Positions 41,811-50,225 are shown, counted from the first letter of the stretch. The stretch is 64,000 bases of DNA from Flavobacterium sp. CF108 (GCF_900129795.1 NZ_FQWW01000003.1:186001-250000); one strand, 5' to 3'. The notes: a model not told the origin generated them from the sequence alone. Program-made: numbers and translations.

Positions 41811-43157
41811 ATGGAAGAAATGCTCTTTTATGATCGAATGCAATTCGCGTTCACCATTACTTTTCATTATCTTTTTCCGCAACTTACAATGGGTCTTTCG
41901 CTCATTATTGTTTACTTCAAATGGAAATACCTAAAAACTAAAGACGAACAATACAATCATGCCACCCATTTCTGGATGAAAATCTTCGCTCTCAATTTTG
42001 CAATGGGCGTTGTAACCGGAATTCCGATGGAATTTCAATTTGGGACGAACTGGGCAAAATTCTCCGAGTTAACAGGCGGAATCATTGGACAGACTCTCGC
42101 AATGGAAGGAATGTTTTCCTTCTTTCTCGAATCCTCTTTTTTAGGAATATTTTTATTTGGAGAAAAACTCCTCGGGCATAAATGGCATTTTGTAACCGGA
42201 TTATTAATTTGCATTGGTTCCTGGGCCAGCGGATTTTTAATTATTGCCACACATTCGTGGATGCAGAATCCGGTGGGTTATGAAATCCTTGAAAACGGAA
42301 AATTTGTACTCAATAATTTTCAGGCTTTATTTTTAAATCCGTGGCTTTGGCCTTCTTATTTACACAATCAGGCCGCTTCTTTGGTGACAAGTTCATTTGT
42401 TGTGGCCGGAATTGGTGCTTTCTATATTTTGAGTCAGAAGAATGTTTCTTTTGGAAAATTGTTCCTGAAAACAGGAGTTATCTTCGGATTGATTTCAAGT
42501 TTAATAGTGGCTGTTCCAACAGGAGATTTATTAGCGAAAAATGTCGTAAAATACCAACCCGTAACTTTCGCCGGAATGGAAGGAATTTTTCATACCGAAG
42601 AGAAAGGTTCTGAAATTGTTTTAATTGGTCAGCCCGATGTAAAAGATAAAAAACTCGATAATAAAATTGCTGTTCCTAACATTTTGAGTTTCCTGACTTA
42701 TGGAAATTGGGATCAGGAAATTAAAGGTTTAGATCAGTTTGAAGAAGATTTACACCCAACCAATATTTCAGGATTGTATTATGCGTACCATATTATGGTA
42801 GGACTCGGAACGGTTTTTATTGGTTTAATGGCTCTTTCTCTTTTTCAATTAATCAGAGGGAAATTGTTTGAAACCAAATGGATTTTATGGTCGCTTATGT
42901 TCATGATGCCGTTTCCGTATATCGCGAATACAACAGGCTGGTACACGGCCGAATTAGGAAGACAGCCGTGGCTGGTTTACAATTTACTACGAACGGCTGC
43001 CGGAGCTTCACCAACTGTTTCTTCCGGAAATACCTTGTTTACATTGCTTGGGTTTATTGGTTTATACCTTTTACTGGGAATGTTGTTTTTACTTTTGATT
43101 GGAAAAATTATCAATAAAGGGCCTCATCATGTGGAACTTTCAACAGAAAAAATATAA
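41811..43157 (+). CDS. cydA: Cytochrome bd ubiquinol oxidase subunit I
   Basis: 448 residues from the ATG at 41811 (MEEMLFYDRMQF); an in-frame TTG ten codons upstream overlaps the -7 box. Heme b595 ligand H19 lies in F-H-Y, and the short quinol-loop form is indicated by overall length (E. coli has 522) and by the G-R-Q-P-W-L-V-Y-N-L-L-R-T segment near 377-389. Nine membrane helices. With CydB it makes the high-affinity, proton-nonpumping quinol oxidase, which is known to resist sulfide inhibition, in keeping with the flanking sulfur genes. Confidence 0.95.
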   Translation: MEEMLFYDRMQFAFTITFHYLFPQLTMGLSLIIVYFKWKYLKTKDEQYNHATHFWMKIFALNFAMGVVTGIPMEFQFGTNWAKFSELTGGIIGQTLAMEGMFSFFLESSFLGIFLFGEKLLGHKWHFVTGLLICIGSWASGFLIIATHSWMQNPVGYEILENGKFVLNNFQALFLNPWLWPSYLHNQAASLVTSSFVVAGIGAFYILSQKNVSFGKLFLKTGVIFGLISSLIVAVPTGDLLAKNVVKYQPVTFAGMEGIFHTEEKGSEIVLIGQPDVKDKKLDNKIAVPNILSFLTYGNWDQEIKGLDQFEEDLHPTNISGLYYAYHIMVGLGTVFIGLMALSLFQLIRGKLFETKWILWSLMFMMPFPYIANTTGWYTAELGRQPWLVYNLLRTAAGASPTVSSGNTLFTLLGFIGLYLLLGMLFLLLIGKIINKGPHHVELSTEKI

Positions 43158-43159
43158 GT

Positions 43160-44236
43160 ATGGAATTTTTTTGGTACATAGTTTTAATGGGAATCCTGGC
43201 TGTTTATCTGGTTTTAGACGGTTATGATTTTGGGGCAGGAATTATTCATTTATTTTTTGCCGATACAGAAAAAGATAAAAAAGCAATTACAAGTGCTATT
43301 GGCCCGTTTTGGGACGCTAATGAAGTTTGGCTGATTGCGGCAGGAGGTGTTTTGTTTTTTGCTTTTCCAACTTTATATGCTTCTTCTTTCAGTGGATTTT
43401 ATCTGCCTTTGATTATGATTTTATGGCTTTTGATTTTCCGCGCCATCGGATTGGAAATGCGCGGACAGATTCATAACGCAATGTGGGAAACCATTTGGGA
43501 TAAAGCTTTCGGGATTGCGAGTTTACTCTTAGCACTGTTTTTTGGAATCGCTTTAGGAAATATTGTTCGTGGCGTAAATCTCGGAATGGTTCAAAATGGT
43601 GTTTCAACACAGGAAGCGCATTATTTCTTTCTGCCTTTGTGGAATCCAACTTTTAGTCCGCAGGCAAATGAATTGGGAATTATAGACTGGTTTACACTTT
43701 TCCTTGGAATTGTAAGCACTGTCGCTTTAACAATTCACGGTGCCAACTGGATTATTTATAAAACGAATTCATCTCTAAATCCGAAGCTTAAAAAGGTTGT
43801 TTTTGCATTGAATATTGTATTACTGGTTTTAGTTTGTATTTCATTACAGGTTTGGCATTTTATCGAACCTAAACCGTTTCATAATTTCGTTGAAAATCCT
43901 ATTCTTTGGTTTTTCCCGCTTTTGACTTTCGTTGGAATTCTGGGATTATTCAAAGTTCGTTCGTTTCAAAAAGACGGTTACGGATTTATGTTTTCTACTT
44001 TCTTTTTAGTGGGAGGATTTGCTTCGACAGCCGTTTCAATTTTTCCGAATGTTCTGCCTTCGACCAATAAAGTAAATCCGTCGTTAACAATTTATAATAC
44101 TGCCGCCGGAGAATACGGATTAAACGCCGGAATGAGCTGGTTTTTTGTGGCTTTGTTTCTTGTGATTATTTATTTTATTATTCAGTATAGAGTTTTTAGC
44201 GGTAAAATGGATGATATTGGGTATGGGGAACATTGA
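43160..44236 (+). CDS. cydB: Cytochrome bd ubiquinol oxidase subunit II
   Basis: 358 residues, eight membrane helices, with W-Y/I-V-L-M-G-I-L-A-V-Y-L-V-L-D-G-Y-D-F-G-A-G near the start (5-26), P-F-W-D-A-N-E-V-W near 48-56 and the C-terminal Y-N-T-A-A-G-E-Y-G-L segment. Two bases after cydA. No cydX-like small ORF is evident behind it, and a perfect terminator follows about 60 bases later. Confidence 0.95.
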   Translation: MEFFWYIVLMGILAVYLVLDGYDFGAGIIHLFFADTEKDKKAITSAIGPFWDANEVWLIAAGGVLFFAFPTLYASSFSGFYLPLIMILWLLIFRAIGLEMRGQIHNAMWETIWDKAFGIASLLLALFFGIALGNIVRGVNLGMVQNGVSTQEAHYFFLPLWNPTFSPQANELGIIDWFTLFLGIVSTVALTIHGANWIIYKTNSSLNPKLKKVVFALNIVLLVLVCISLQVWHFIEPKPFHNFVENPILWFFPLLTFVGILGLFKVRSFQKDGYGFMFSTFFLVGGFASTAVSIFPNVLPSTNKVNPSLTIYNTAAGEYGLNAGMSWFFVALFLVIIYFIIQYRVFSGKMDDIGYGEH

Positions 44237-44296
44237 TTGTTTTTTGCCACGAATTACACTAATTTTCACGAATTTTTATTTTGATATAAAATCAAT

Positions 44297-44323
44297 AACC
44301 TCCAGTTTTAACTGGAGGTTTTT
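44297..44323 (+). terminator. Terminator of cydAB
   Basis: Perfect palindrome AACCTCCAGTTTTAACTGGAGGTT followed by TTTTT; it is also the left outer arm of the GGCTTTAGCC element copy B. Confidence 0.85.
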
Positions 44324-44421
44324 TATTGGTGTTCAAAAGGCTTTAGCCAAAATCGTAAAGTTTGGCTAAAGCCTTTTATTTGTATAGATTTGTTTACCTC
44401 CAGCTAAAGCTGGAGGCAATT
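44297..44421. repeat. GGCTTTAGCC nested palindrome element, copy B
   Basis: Inner hairpin AAGGCTTTAGCCAAAA (44337-44352) against TTTGGCTAAAGCCTT (44361-44375); outer arms AACCTCCAGTTTTAACTGGA and ACCTCCAGCTAAAGCTGGAG. Same design as copy A at 3441-3567. Confidence 0.75.
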
Positions 44422-44432
44422 GAAAAAAATAT

Positions 44433-44807
44433 ATGAAAAAAGAAAGTTTTAAATTTTCAAATAAGCAATTGAAAATAGTTCTAAATGTTGGAGTAGCTAT
44501 TTTTGCAATTTTCCTTTTTGTTAAATCATTTATAATAGATACAGACAGAAAGAGATATAATACTGGACTAAAAAATATTCAAGAAGAAAACTTTCAGGGA
44601 TTGGTAATTGATAAAGGATTTGAAAAATATAATCATAATGCAGCTATGATTTATTTAAACGATGAAACTAAGTTTTCAGTTTTTGGTCAATTTTGGTCAA
44701 AAATTAAAATTGGAGATTCGGTTGTAAAGAAAAGAGGTGAAACAATTATTACGGTTTATAGAAATAAGGAAAAGTTTATATTAGATAATGAAGAAATACT
44801 AAACTAA
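44433..44807 (+). CDS. Small single-helix membrane protein of unknown family
   Basis: 124 residues with one membrane segment (about 15-36, LNVGVAIFAIFLFVKSFII) and a soluble C-terminal part with beta-strand pattern (NFQGLVIDKGFEKYNHNAAM, FWSKIKIGDSVVKKRGETII). It begins just behind the repeat element following cydAB. Small membrane proteins with G-x-V-x-x-K-x-F-x-x-Y-N-H-N strands and E-D-N-A/E tails are common in flavobacteria as unannotated genes. No function assigned. Confidence 0.6.
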   Translation: MKKESFKFSNKQLKIVLNVGVAIFAIFLFVKSFIIDTDRKRYNTGLKNIQEENFQGLVIDKGFEKYNHNAAMIYLNDETKFSVFGQFWSKIKIGDSVVKKRGETIITVYRNKEKFILDNEEILN

Positions 44808-44924
44808 AATCTAATATTTTGTTATTGCCCTTCCATAATATAGCGGCTAGCCTCCGATAGTTATAGGAATAGGCAACGCACAAAGACTTCACATTAATTT
44901 TTCTTAATATAATTTTTACAAATA

Positions 44925-44954
44925 TTGTATTTGGTTGGGATTTTCTTAGTTTTG
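44925..44954 (+). promoter_or_regulatory. Promoter of the Panacea-domain operon (TTG-N19-TAGTTTTG)
   Basis: -33 TTG at 44925-44927 and -7 TAGTTTTG at 44947-44954 are 19 bases apart, the Flavobacterium optimum. Start codon 31 bases downstream. Confidence 0.7.
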
Positions 44955-44984
44955 TTAGAAGAGAAATAATTAAAATTTTAGAAA

Positions 44985-45434
44985 ATGTATAATTGTTTTG
45001 ATATAGCAAAGTATTTCATAGAATTAGCAAAAGCAGAAGGGCAGGGACTTGACCCGATGAAATTGCTAAAACTTACTTATATTTCAGATGGATGGCATTT
45101 AGGAATTACCGGAAAGCCGCTTTTTGAAAATGAAATTCAGGCCTGGAAATATGGCGCGGTTATTCCAGATTTGTATTATGCCATACGAATGTTCGGGAAA
45201 GATCCAGTTGATCCGTTTTTGTTGATTATATCTGCGAAAACGCCATTAAATGAAGAAGATAAAGAGTTCTTGAAAAAAATCTGGAATAATTACAAAGGTT
45301 TATCCGGATTGCAGCTTTCGGCACTAACGCATGAAGAGGGGAGTCCGTGGTCGCAAACCTGGGACGGATCGCATGATGTTGTAATTGGAAACGATTTAAT
45401 TAAAGAATATTATCAGGAAAAACTAAATAGTTAA
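44985..45434 (+). CDS. panA: Panacea (SocA/DUF4065) domain protein, putative antitoxin
   Basis: 149 residues. The Panacea signature is clear: M-K-L-L-K-L-T-Y-I-S-D-G-W-H-L near 26-40, G-K-P-L-F-E-N-E-I-Q-A-W-K-Y-G-A-V-I-P near 43-61, and a C-terminal helix L-S-A-L-T-H-E-E-G-S-P-W. Panacea domains act as broad antitoxins (PanA) in several toxin-antitoxin arrangements, neutralising the product of a partner gene. The next gene overlaps it by one base (TTAATG) and encodes a membrane protein, matching the pattern of PanAT modules with a membrane-active toxin. The pairing is inferred, not proved. Confidence 0.8.
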   Translation: MYNCFDIAKYFIELAKAEGQGLDPMKLLKLTYISDGWHLGITGKPLFENEIQAWKYGAVIPDLYYAIRMFGKDPVDPFLLIISAKTPLNEEDKEFLKKIWNNYKGLSGLQLSALTHEEGSPWSQTWDGSHDVVIGNDLIKEYYQEKLNS

Positions 45435-45871
45435 TGGAAAGAACTTTAGCAGAAAAATTACCAGAAAGTGCTTTAGGAAACGATATTATTAATGTTCCGA
45501 AAGATGTAACGAAAGAGGCCGAAAAAGAAGATTATTTAATGAGACCTTACGATCCTAAAAGCCATTCTGAATATATAGAACTTAAAAGATTTGAAATCGA
45601 ACAGGCAAACGAAAGTTTAGAGCGAAAGCTAAGACAGGAAAACGCCAAAAAAGCTTTTATTTTTTCATCAAGATGGGCGATTTTTATTGCACTTGTTATT
45701 TTACTACACGGAGCAGGCGCATCGTATAAATTCTTTATTTTATCGCAAACCGAGTTTTTATTTGTTGTTGGAACTTTAACGACTTCAATTTTTACTTTTT
45801 ATACTTTGGTCTTGAGATATTTATTTTATAGAAAACCAATTGCTAGAACTGCTGAAAAGAAAATAATCTAA
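45434..45871 (+). CDS. Candidate PanT-type membrane toxin
   Basis: 145 residues. A hydrophilic N-terminus (1-70) with a predicted coiled coil (ELKRFEIEQANESLERKLRQ near 49-68) is followed by two strong membrane helices (about 78-95 and 103-125) and a basic tail. No family recognised. The single-base start/stop overlap with the Panacea gene implies coupled synthesis. Membrane-inserting toxins neutralised by Panacea proteins have been described, so toxin is the leading hypothesis; an unrelated membrane partner is possible. Confidence 0.6.
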   Translation: MERTLAEKLPESALGNDIINVPKDVTKEAEKEDYLMRPYDPKSHSEYIELKRFEIEQANESLERKLRQENAKKAFIFSSRWAIFIALVILLHGAGASYKFFILSQTEFLFVVGTLTTSIFTFYTLVLRYLFYRKPIARTAEKKII

Positions 45872-45873
45872 AT

Positions 45874-45929
45874 AGTTTCATCTTTGTCAAAGTTTAAAAC
45901 TTTGACAAAGATTATCTACAAGTGAAACT
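45874..45929. terminator. Nested hairpin terminator between panAT and tauE
   Basis: ATCTTTGTCAAAGTTT (45880-45895) pairs with AAACTTTGACAAAGAT (45897-45912), enclosed by AGTTTCA (45874) and TGAAACT (45923). Convergent genes flank it. Confidence 0.75.
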
Positions 45930-45994
45930 AAATTCAAAAATATTTAAAGAAAAAGATTTGAATTATCTGCCAAATCTGCGAGAGAAAATAATAT

Positions 45995-46780
45995 CTAAAA
46001 CAAAACCTCTTTAGCAATTATATAAAATCCCATAACGAGAACAAACCAGCCAAAAAGCGGTTTTAATTTAGTTCCGTCGATTTTTTTAGAAAGCTGACTT
46101 CCAATTAACATTCCCAGAAGCGCCATTCCCGAAACTCCTAATAAAAAAGAATAATCGATTGGAGTTCCTATATATAAATCTCCTCCAAAACCTATTGAAG
46201 AATTGATTGTAATAATCAATAATGAAGTTCCTACTGCTTGTTTCATTGGTAATTTGGCAAAAAACAAAAGTGCAGGAATTATTAAAAATCCTCCGCCGGC
46301 ACCAAGAAATCCGGTTACAATTCCCACTAAAAATCCAATGATACTTAATTGAACATAATTGGTTTCGGTGCTTTTTGCTTCTGGAAGGTTTTTTCGAATC
46401 ATCGAAATCGCCGCCGTTATCATCAAAACCGAAAAAACAATCATAATCAGAAAATCTTTTGAAACGGTATAAGATGCCACCGAAAAAAGTGTCGCAGCAA
46501 TTTGAGGAAATATAACTTCGCGGATTATCAAAATCGAAATTACAGAAGGAATCGCAAAATAAAGTGCTGATTTCAGTTTAAGATTTCCCATTTTATAATG
46601 GCTGTAGCTTCCGAATAAAGCGGTTAAGCCAACAATAAATAAGGAATAAGAAGTGGCCTGATCTGGATTTACCTTAAATAAATACACCAAAATAGGAATT
46701 GTCAATATCGATCCGCCGCCGCCAATTAAACCCAGCGAAACCCCGATAATGATTGAAGCAAAATAACCTAAATATTCCAT
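45995..46780 (-). CDS. TauE/SafE-family sulfite or organosulfonate exporter
   Basis: 261 residues, about eight membrane helices in two repeated halves. The family motif G-G-G-G-S-I-L-T-I-P near 20-29 and its second copy G-A-G-G-G-F-L-I-I-P-A-L near 160-171 are present, as is the D-Q-A-T-S-Y-S segment near 39. These permeases export sulfite and related ions. Given the persulfide dioxygenase, which yields sulfite, a role in sulfite export is likely. Its promoter has the same candidate regulator site as that gene. Confidence 0.9.
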   Translation of the reverse strand: MEYLGYFASIIIGVSLGLIGGGGSILTIPILVYLFKVNPDQATSYSLFIVGLTALFGSYSHYKMGNLKLKSALYFAIPSVISILIIREVIFPQIAATLFSVASYTVSKDFLIMIVFSVLMITAAISMIRKNLPEAKSTETNYVQLSIIGFLVGIVTGFLGAGGGFLIIPALLFFAKLPMKQAVGTSLLIITINSSIGFGGDLYIGTPIDYSFLLGVSGMALLGMLIGSQLSKKIDGTKLKPLFGWFVLVMGFYIIAKEVLF

Positions 46781-46796
46781 TGCATTTATTTTTATG

Positions 46797-46846
46797 CAAA
46801 GTTGCTTCGTTAATTATGAATCTACAGTAACATTTATCACAGAAGT
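46797..46846 (-). promoter_or_regulatory. Promoter and candidate Crp-type site of tauE
   Basis: The minus strand has a -7-like CAACTTTG at 46797-46804 and, centred 33 bases further upstream, GTGATAAATGTTAC (46827-46840). This matches the site in the persulfide-dioxygenase promoter at 12 of 14 positions when aligned in the opposite orientation (GTAACATTTATCAC against GTAACATTAGTCAC). Both sites are flanked on their gene-distal side by ACTTCT. Confidence 0.6.
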
Positions 46847-46852
46847 AAATTT

Positions 46853-47090
46853 TTGCCCACGGGTTTTACGGATGGAACGGGTTTACACAGATTAAAGATT
46901 TTTTTTCACGCAGATTTTGCAGATTTGAGCAGATTTAAATTTAAAAGTAAATAAAATCTGCGATTATCTGCCTAAATCTGCAAAATCTGCGTGAAATGAA
47001 TATTTAAAAAAAATCTATGTAAATCTTTTAATCTGTGGCAAAAAAAATAAATCAGCGAAAACCCGTTTCATCTGTAAAATCTGTGGGCAA
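46853..47090. repeat. Three-shell nested inverted repeat between tauE and crp
   Basis: Shell 1: TTGCCCACGGGTTTTACGGA (46853 on) and its imperfect inverse (TTTCATCTGTAAAATCTGTG, 47065 on, ending at 47090). Shell 2: CACAGATTAAAGATTTTTTT (46886-46905) against a CCACAGATTAAAAGATTTAC-type inverse near 47010-47037. Shell 3: CACGCAGATTTTGCAGATTT (46907 on) against TCTGCAAAATCTGCGTG (to about 46995). The element fills the gap; no gene. Confidence 0.75.
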
Positions 47091-47717
47091 TTATTTTAAA
47101 AGCTCAATCTGGTTTCGGTTGAGTTTGACCAAACCTCGCTGTTCCATTTTTTTTAGTAAACGTGAAACCACTTCTCTTGAGGTGTTTAATTCGGTGGCGA
47201 TTTCCTGGTGTGAAAGTTTGACTTCAGAACAGCCGCAGGCATCAGAATGTCTTTTTAGGTAAAATTCCAAACGCTCGTCCATAGAACGAAAAGCGATATT
47301 ATCGACAACTTCCAGAACTTCTTCAAAACGACTTCTATACGTTTCGATAACAAATTCGTACCAAGAACGGTGTTCCATCATCCATTTATCCATCATTTGC
47401 AGCGGAATCATCATTACCGAAACATCTTCGACTACTTTTGCCATGATTTGGCTTTTCTCGCTTTTTGCAGTGCAGATCATCGAAATGGCGCAGGCTTGTC
47501 CGGGCTGTAAGTAATACATTAAAAACTCGCCGCCATCTTCGCCTTCACGGTAAATTTTGATTTTTCCTTTCGTAATCAAAACCGTGTTTTTAATATATTG
47601 TCCGGTGCGCATTAAAATAGTTCCGGCTTCAAAATCCTGATGGCTTCCGTTTTCTTCAATAGTAGCAATAAGTTCGCTGGAGAAATTAGGAAAGATGGTT
47701 TTTAATGAATTTTGCAT
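47091..47717 (-). CDS. Crp/Fnr-family transcription regulator
   Basis: 208 residues. Cyclic-nucleotide-binding-type beta roll (about 20-115) without the Crp cAMP-contact R-T-x-T and without the N-terminal Fe-S cysteines of Fnr; instead Q-A-C-A-I-S-M-I-C (near 83-91) puts two cysteines inside the roll, and A-C-G-C-S near 158-161 is in the linker to the HTH. Recognition helix I-A-T-E-L-N-T-S-R-E-V-V-S-R-L-L-K-K near 171-188. The cysteines suggest thiol or persulfide sensing. Neighbouring sulfur genes carry a shared palindrome that is a natural candidate target. Confidence 0.85.
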   Translation of the reverse strand: MQNSLKTIFPNFSSELIATIEENGSHQDFEAGTILMRTGQYIKNTVLITKGKIKIYREGEDGGEFLMYYLQPGQACAISMICTAKSEKSQIMAKVVEDVSVMMIPLQMMDKWMMEHRSWYEFVIETYRSRFEEVLEVVDNIAFRSMDERLEFYLKRHSDACGCSEVKLSHQEIATELNTSREVVSRLLKKMEQRGLVKLNRNQIELLK

Positions 47718-47730
47718 GGATTATATTTTT

Positions 47731-47905
47731 TTGCCACGAATTACACGAATTTTCACGAATTAGTTTAGTGCTTATTCTTGAATTGATGACGAATGTTTTT
47801 TTTAAATATAGGATGTCTTTACTATGTGTTGAAAATTATTTTTTTGACGCGAATTTTACAAAATTCCAAAAATTAATTCGTGAAAATTCGCGTAATTCGT
47901 GGCAA
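47731..47905. repeat. CCACGAATTACAC-family inverted repeat in the crp leader
   Basis: 35-base arms 47731-47765 (TTGCCACGAATTACACGAAT...) and 47871-47905 (...CGCGTAATTCGTGGCAA) pair with three mismatches, 105 bases apart. The next 280 bases up to the rhodanese gene are AT-rich; I see the -7-like TATCTTTG at 47946-47953 (minus) that may drive crp, which would put the repeat in its 5' leader. Confidence 0.7.
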
Positions 47906-47945
47906 ACCATTTTATCAAAAAGAGATTAAATACTATAATTTTTTA

Positions 47946-47953
47946 CAAAGATA
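47946..47953 (-). promoter_or_regulatory. -7-like box (TATCTTTG), possible crp promoter
   Basis: Exact TAnnTTTG match 229 bases upstream of the crp start; the intervening DNA holds the CCACGAATTACAC repeat. Confidence 0.35.
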
Positions 47954-48189
47954 ATAGATTCAGCTGTCATTAATTGTCAGAAAACTATATTTAAAGGTAT
48001 TTTGAGCAAATGAAAAAATCCTATTTTCTATCGATTTTATAGGGTGTATTTTTAAAAATAGTAAGTAAATTTGTGTTTCACTGATTATAATACTTTCTCT
48101 AAAACGTTTTCTGAGAATAATAATCGAAATCGCATTTGGCACGTTTTTAATTAATAGAAACGTCGTAATTTTACAAAAACACATTTATT

Positions 48190-48501
48190 ATGAATTTATC
48201 ACAAGAAGATTGGGTTAATCAGCTGGCTGCTGACGAGAATGCAGTTATACTGGACGTAAGAACTGAAGACGAATTTAATGATGGCTATATTGAAAATGCT
48301 TTAAACATTGATATCAATAAAGGTCAGGGTTTTATTTATGAAATCGAAGAATTAGATAAAAATAAAAACTACTACGTGTATTGTCGTTCTGGAGCCAGAA
48401 GTGCAAAAGCATGCCAGGTTATGAATGAGTTAGGCATCGAAAATGCCTATAATCTGCTAGGCGGAATCCTGGACTGGGAAGGCGAAACCGTACAACCATA
48501 A
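48190..48501 (+). CDS. Stand-alone rhodanese-domain protein
   Basis: 103 residues. Complete rhodanese fold with W-V-N-Q-L near 8-12, V-I-L-D-V-R-T-E-D-E-F near 19-29 and the active-site loop Y-C-R-S-G-A-R-S (C75 about). Cytosolic sulfurtransferase, likely carrying persulfide sulfur between the sulfur enzymes nearby. Lies divergent from the Crp gene. Confidence 0.9.
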   Translation: MNLSQEDWVNQLAADENAVILDVRTEDEFNDGYIENALNIDINKGQGFIYEIEELDKNKNYYVYCRSGARSAKACQVMNELGIENAYNLLGGILDWEGETVQP

Positions 48502-48538
48502 AATGAAAAAGAGGCATAAAAAAGCCTCTTTTTTCATT
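48502..48538 (+). terminator. Terminator after the rhodanese gene
   Basis: AATGAAAAAGAGGC / GCCTCTTTTTTCATT stem with an eight-base loop and T tract, directly at the stop codon. Confidence 0.85.
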
Positions 48539-48575
48539 AAACCACTATTAATAACCAAATAAAAATTACCAGATT

Positions 48576-50156
48576 ATGAGTTTAATTCCAGAAGAGTTTG
48601 AGATTAAAAACCTTATAAATCAAGACACTTACCTTGTAAATGGAGAATTAAAACAATGGACAGGGCAAACCACACCTGTTTTTTCGACTATTTCTTCTAC
48701 AGAAAAATATACGCCAACATTATTAGGATCTATTCCGTTTATGGCAGAAGCAGAAGCTGCGGAAGTTGTTGAAGCTGCAAATGCGGCCTACAATAAAGGG
48801 CAGGGATTATGGCCAACTATGAAAGTAGCTGACCGTATTAAATGCATGGAGAATTTCGTTACCCAAATGAAAGAAACACGTGAAGAAGTAGTGAAACTTT
48901 TGATGTGGGAAATTGGAAAAAACCTTGGCGATTCTCAAAAAGAATTTGACAGAACTGTCGAATATATTTATGACACCATTGCCAGCTACAAAGAATTAAA
49001 CGGACGAAGCGCGCATTTTGAAAAAGTGCAGGGTGTAAACGCCATGATTCGCCGCGGGCCTCTTGGAGTAGTTTTGTGCCTTGGGCCTTACAATTATCCT
49101 TTAAACGAAACTTTCTCTTTATTGATTCCGGCTTTAATTATGGGTAACACTGTGATCTTTAAACCGGCTAAACATGGTGTATTGTGTATTTCACCATTGT
49201 TAGAAGCTTTTAGAAGCAGTTTTCCAAAAGGCGTTATCAATATCGTTTACGGTAGAGGAAGAGAAGTAGCTTCTCCAATTATGAAATCTGGAAAAATTGA
49301 TGTTTTGGCATTAATTGGAAACAGTAAATCGGCGATTGCTTTACAAGATCAACATCCAAATAAAAACAGACTTCGTTTGATTTTAGGATTAGAAGCTAAA
49401 AACCCGGCGATTATTCTTCCGGATGCCGATTTAGATTTGGCAATTCAGGAATGTATTACTGGAACTCTGTCTTTCAACGGACAGCGTTGTACAGCATTAA
49501 AAGTTTTATATGTTCACGAATCAATTATAGAAGAGTTTAATAAAAGATTCTCTGAAAAAGTAGATGCATTACAATTTGGAAATCCGTGGGAAAAAGGAGC
49601 TGCATTAACACCGCTTCCAGAAACAGATAAACCACATTATATTCAGGGATTAATTGACGATGCTGTTCATAAAGGCGCTAAAATCCTGAATGAAAAAGGA
49701 GGAAAACATACAGATAATTTTATTTTTCCAGCCGTTTTATATCCGGTAAACAGCAAAATGCGTGTGTATCACGAAGAACAATTTGGGCCGGTAGTTCCAG
49801 TTATTTCTTTTAAAGATATTCAGCAGCCGTTAGAAGATATGGCTGAATCTAATTACGGACAGCAAGTGAGTTTGTTTGGAAAAGATATTAAAACTCTTGC
49901 ACCGCTTATCGACGCTTTGGTAAACTTAGTATGCCGTGTGAACTTAAACAGTTCTTGCCAAAGAGGGCCGGATGCTTTCCCATTTACAGGTCGTAAAGAT
50001 TCTGCAGTAGGTACTTTAAGTATTCCAGATGCTTTGCGTTCTTTCTCAATTCGTACGTTTGTCGCTTCAAAAGATATCGCTTATAACAATGAAATTTTGC
50101 AGGAATTGCTAAACAGCAAGGAATCAAACTTCATTAATACCGACTATATTTTGTAG
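48576..50156 (+). CDS. gapN: NADP-dependent glyceraldehyde-3-phosphate dehydrogenase (GapN-type aldehyde dehydrogenase)
   Basis: 526 residues, aldehyde dehydrogenase fold. Catalytic C305 in F-N-G-Q-R-C-T-A and the glutamate in [10 protein letters not shown] signature F-K-P-A-K-H-G near 195. The F-N-G-Q-R-C-T motif and C-terminal [19 protein letters not shown] (with Q/R-G-P-D start) are GapN features. Would oxidise glyceraldehyde 3-phosphate straight to 3-phosphoglycerate, making NADPH and bypassing the ATP-forming step. Assignment from motif recognition; a related succinate-semialdehyde-type enzyme is less likely. Confidence 0.8.
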   Translation: MSLIPEEFEIKNLINQDTYLVNGELKQWTGQTTPVFSTISSTEKYTPTLLGSIPFMAEAEAAEVVEAANAAYNKGQGLWPTMKVADRIKCMENFVTQMKETREEVVKLLMWEIGKNLGDSQKEFDRTVEYIYDTIASYKELNGRSAHFEKVQGVNAMIRRGPLGVVLCLGPYNYPLNETFSLLIPALIMGNTVIFKPAKHGVLCISPLLEAFRSSFPKGVINIVYGRGREVASPIMKSGKIDVLALIGNSKSAIALQDQHPNKNRLRLILGLEAKNPAIILPDADLDLAIQECITGTLSFNGQRCTALKVLYVHESIIEEFNKRFSEKVDALQFGNPWEKGAALTPLPETDKPHYIQGLIDDAVHKGAKILNEKGGKHTDNFIFPAVLYPVNSKMRVYHEEQFGPVVPVISFKDIQQPLEDMAESNYGQQVSLFGKDIKTLAPLIDALVNLVCRVNLNSSCQRGPDAFPFTGRKDSAVGTLSIPDALRSFSIRTFVASKDIAYNNEILQELLNSKESNFINTDYIL

Positions 50157-50183
50157 TATCAAGGTTATATATTAATTGTAGAT

Positions 50184-50224
50184 ACCGTCTTTTTCTTCTT
50201 GAATTAGGCGGTTTTTCTTTTTTT
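50184..50224 (+). terminator. Terminator after gapN
   Basis: ACCGTC / GGCGGT stem (one GU pair) with a T-rich tail. Confidence 0.6.
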
Positions 50225-50225
50225 A

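Noticed and set aside
44776..45009. A minus-strand reading frame over the promoter of the Panacea gene
   Set aside because: It overlaps a good promoter and the start of panA, has no family resemblance and no start context.
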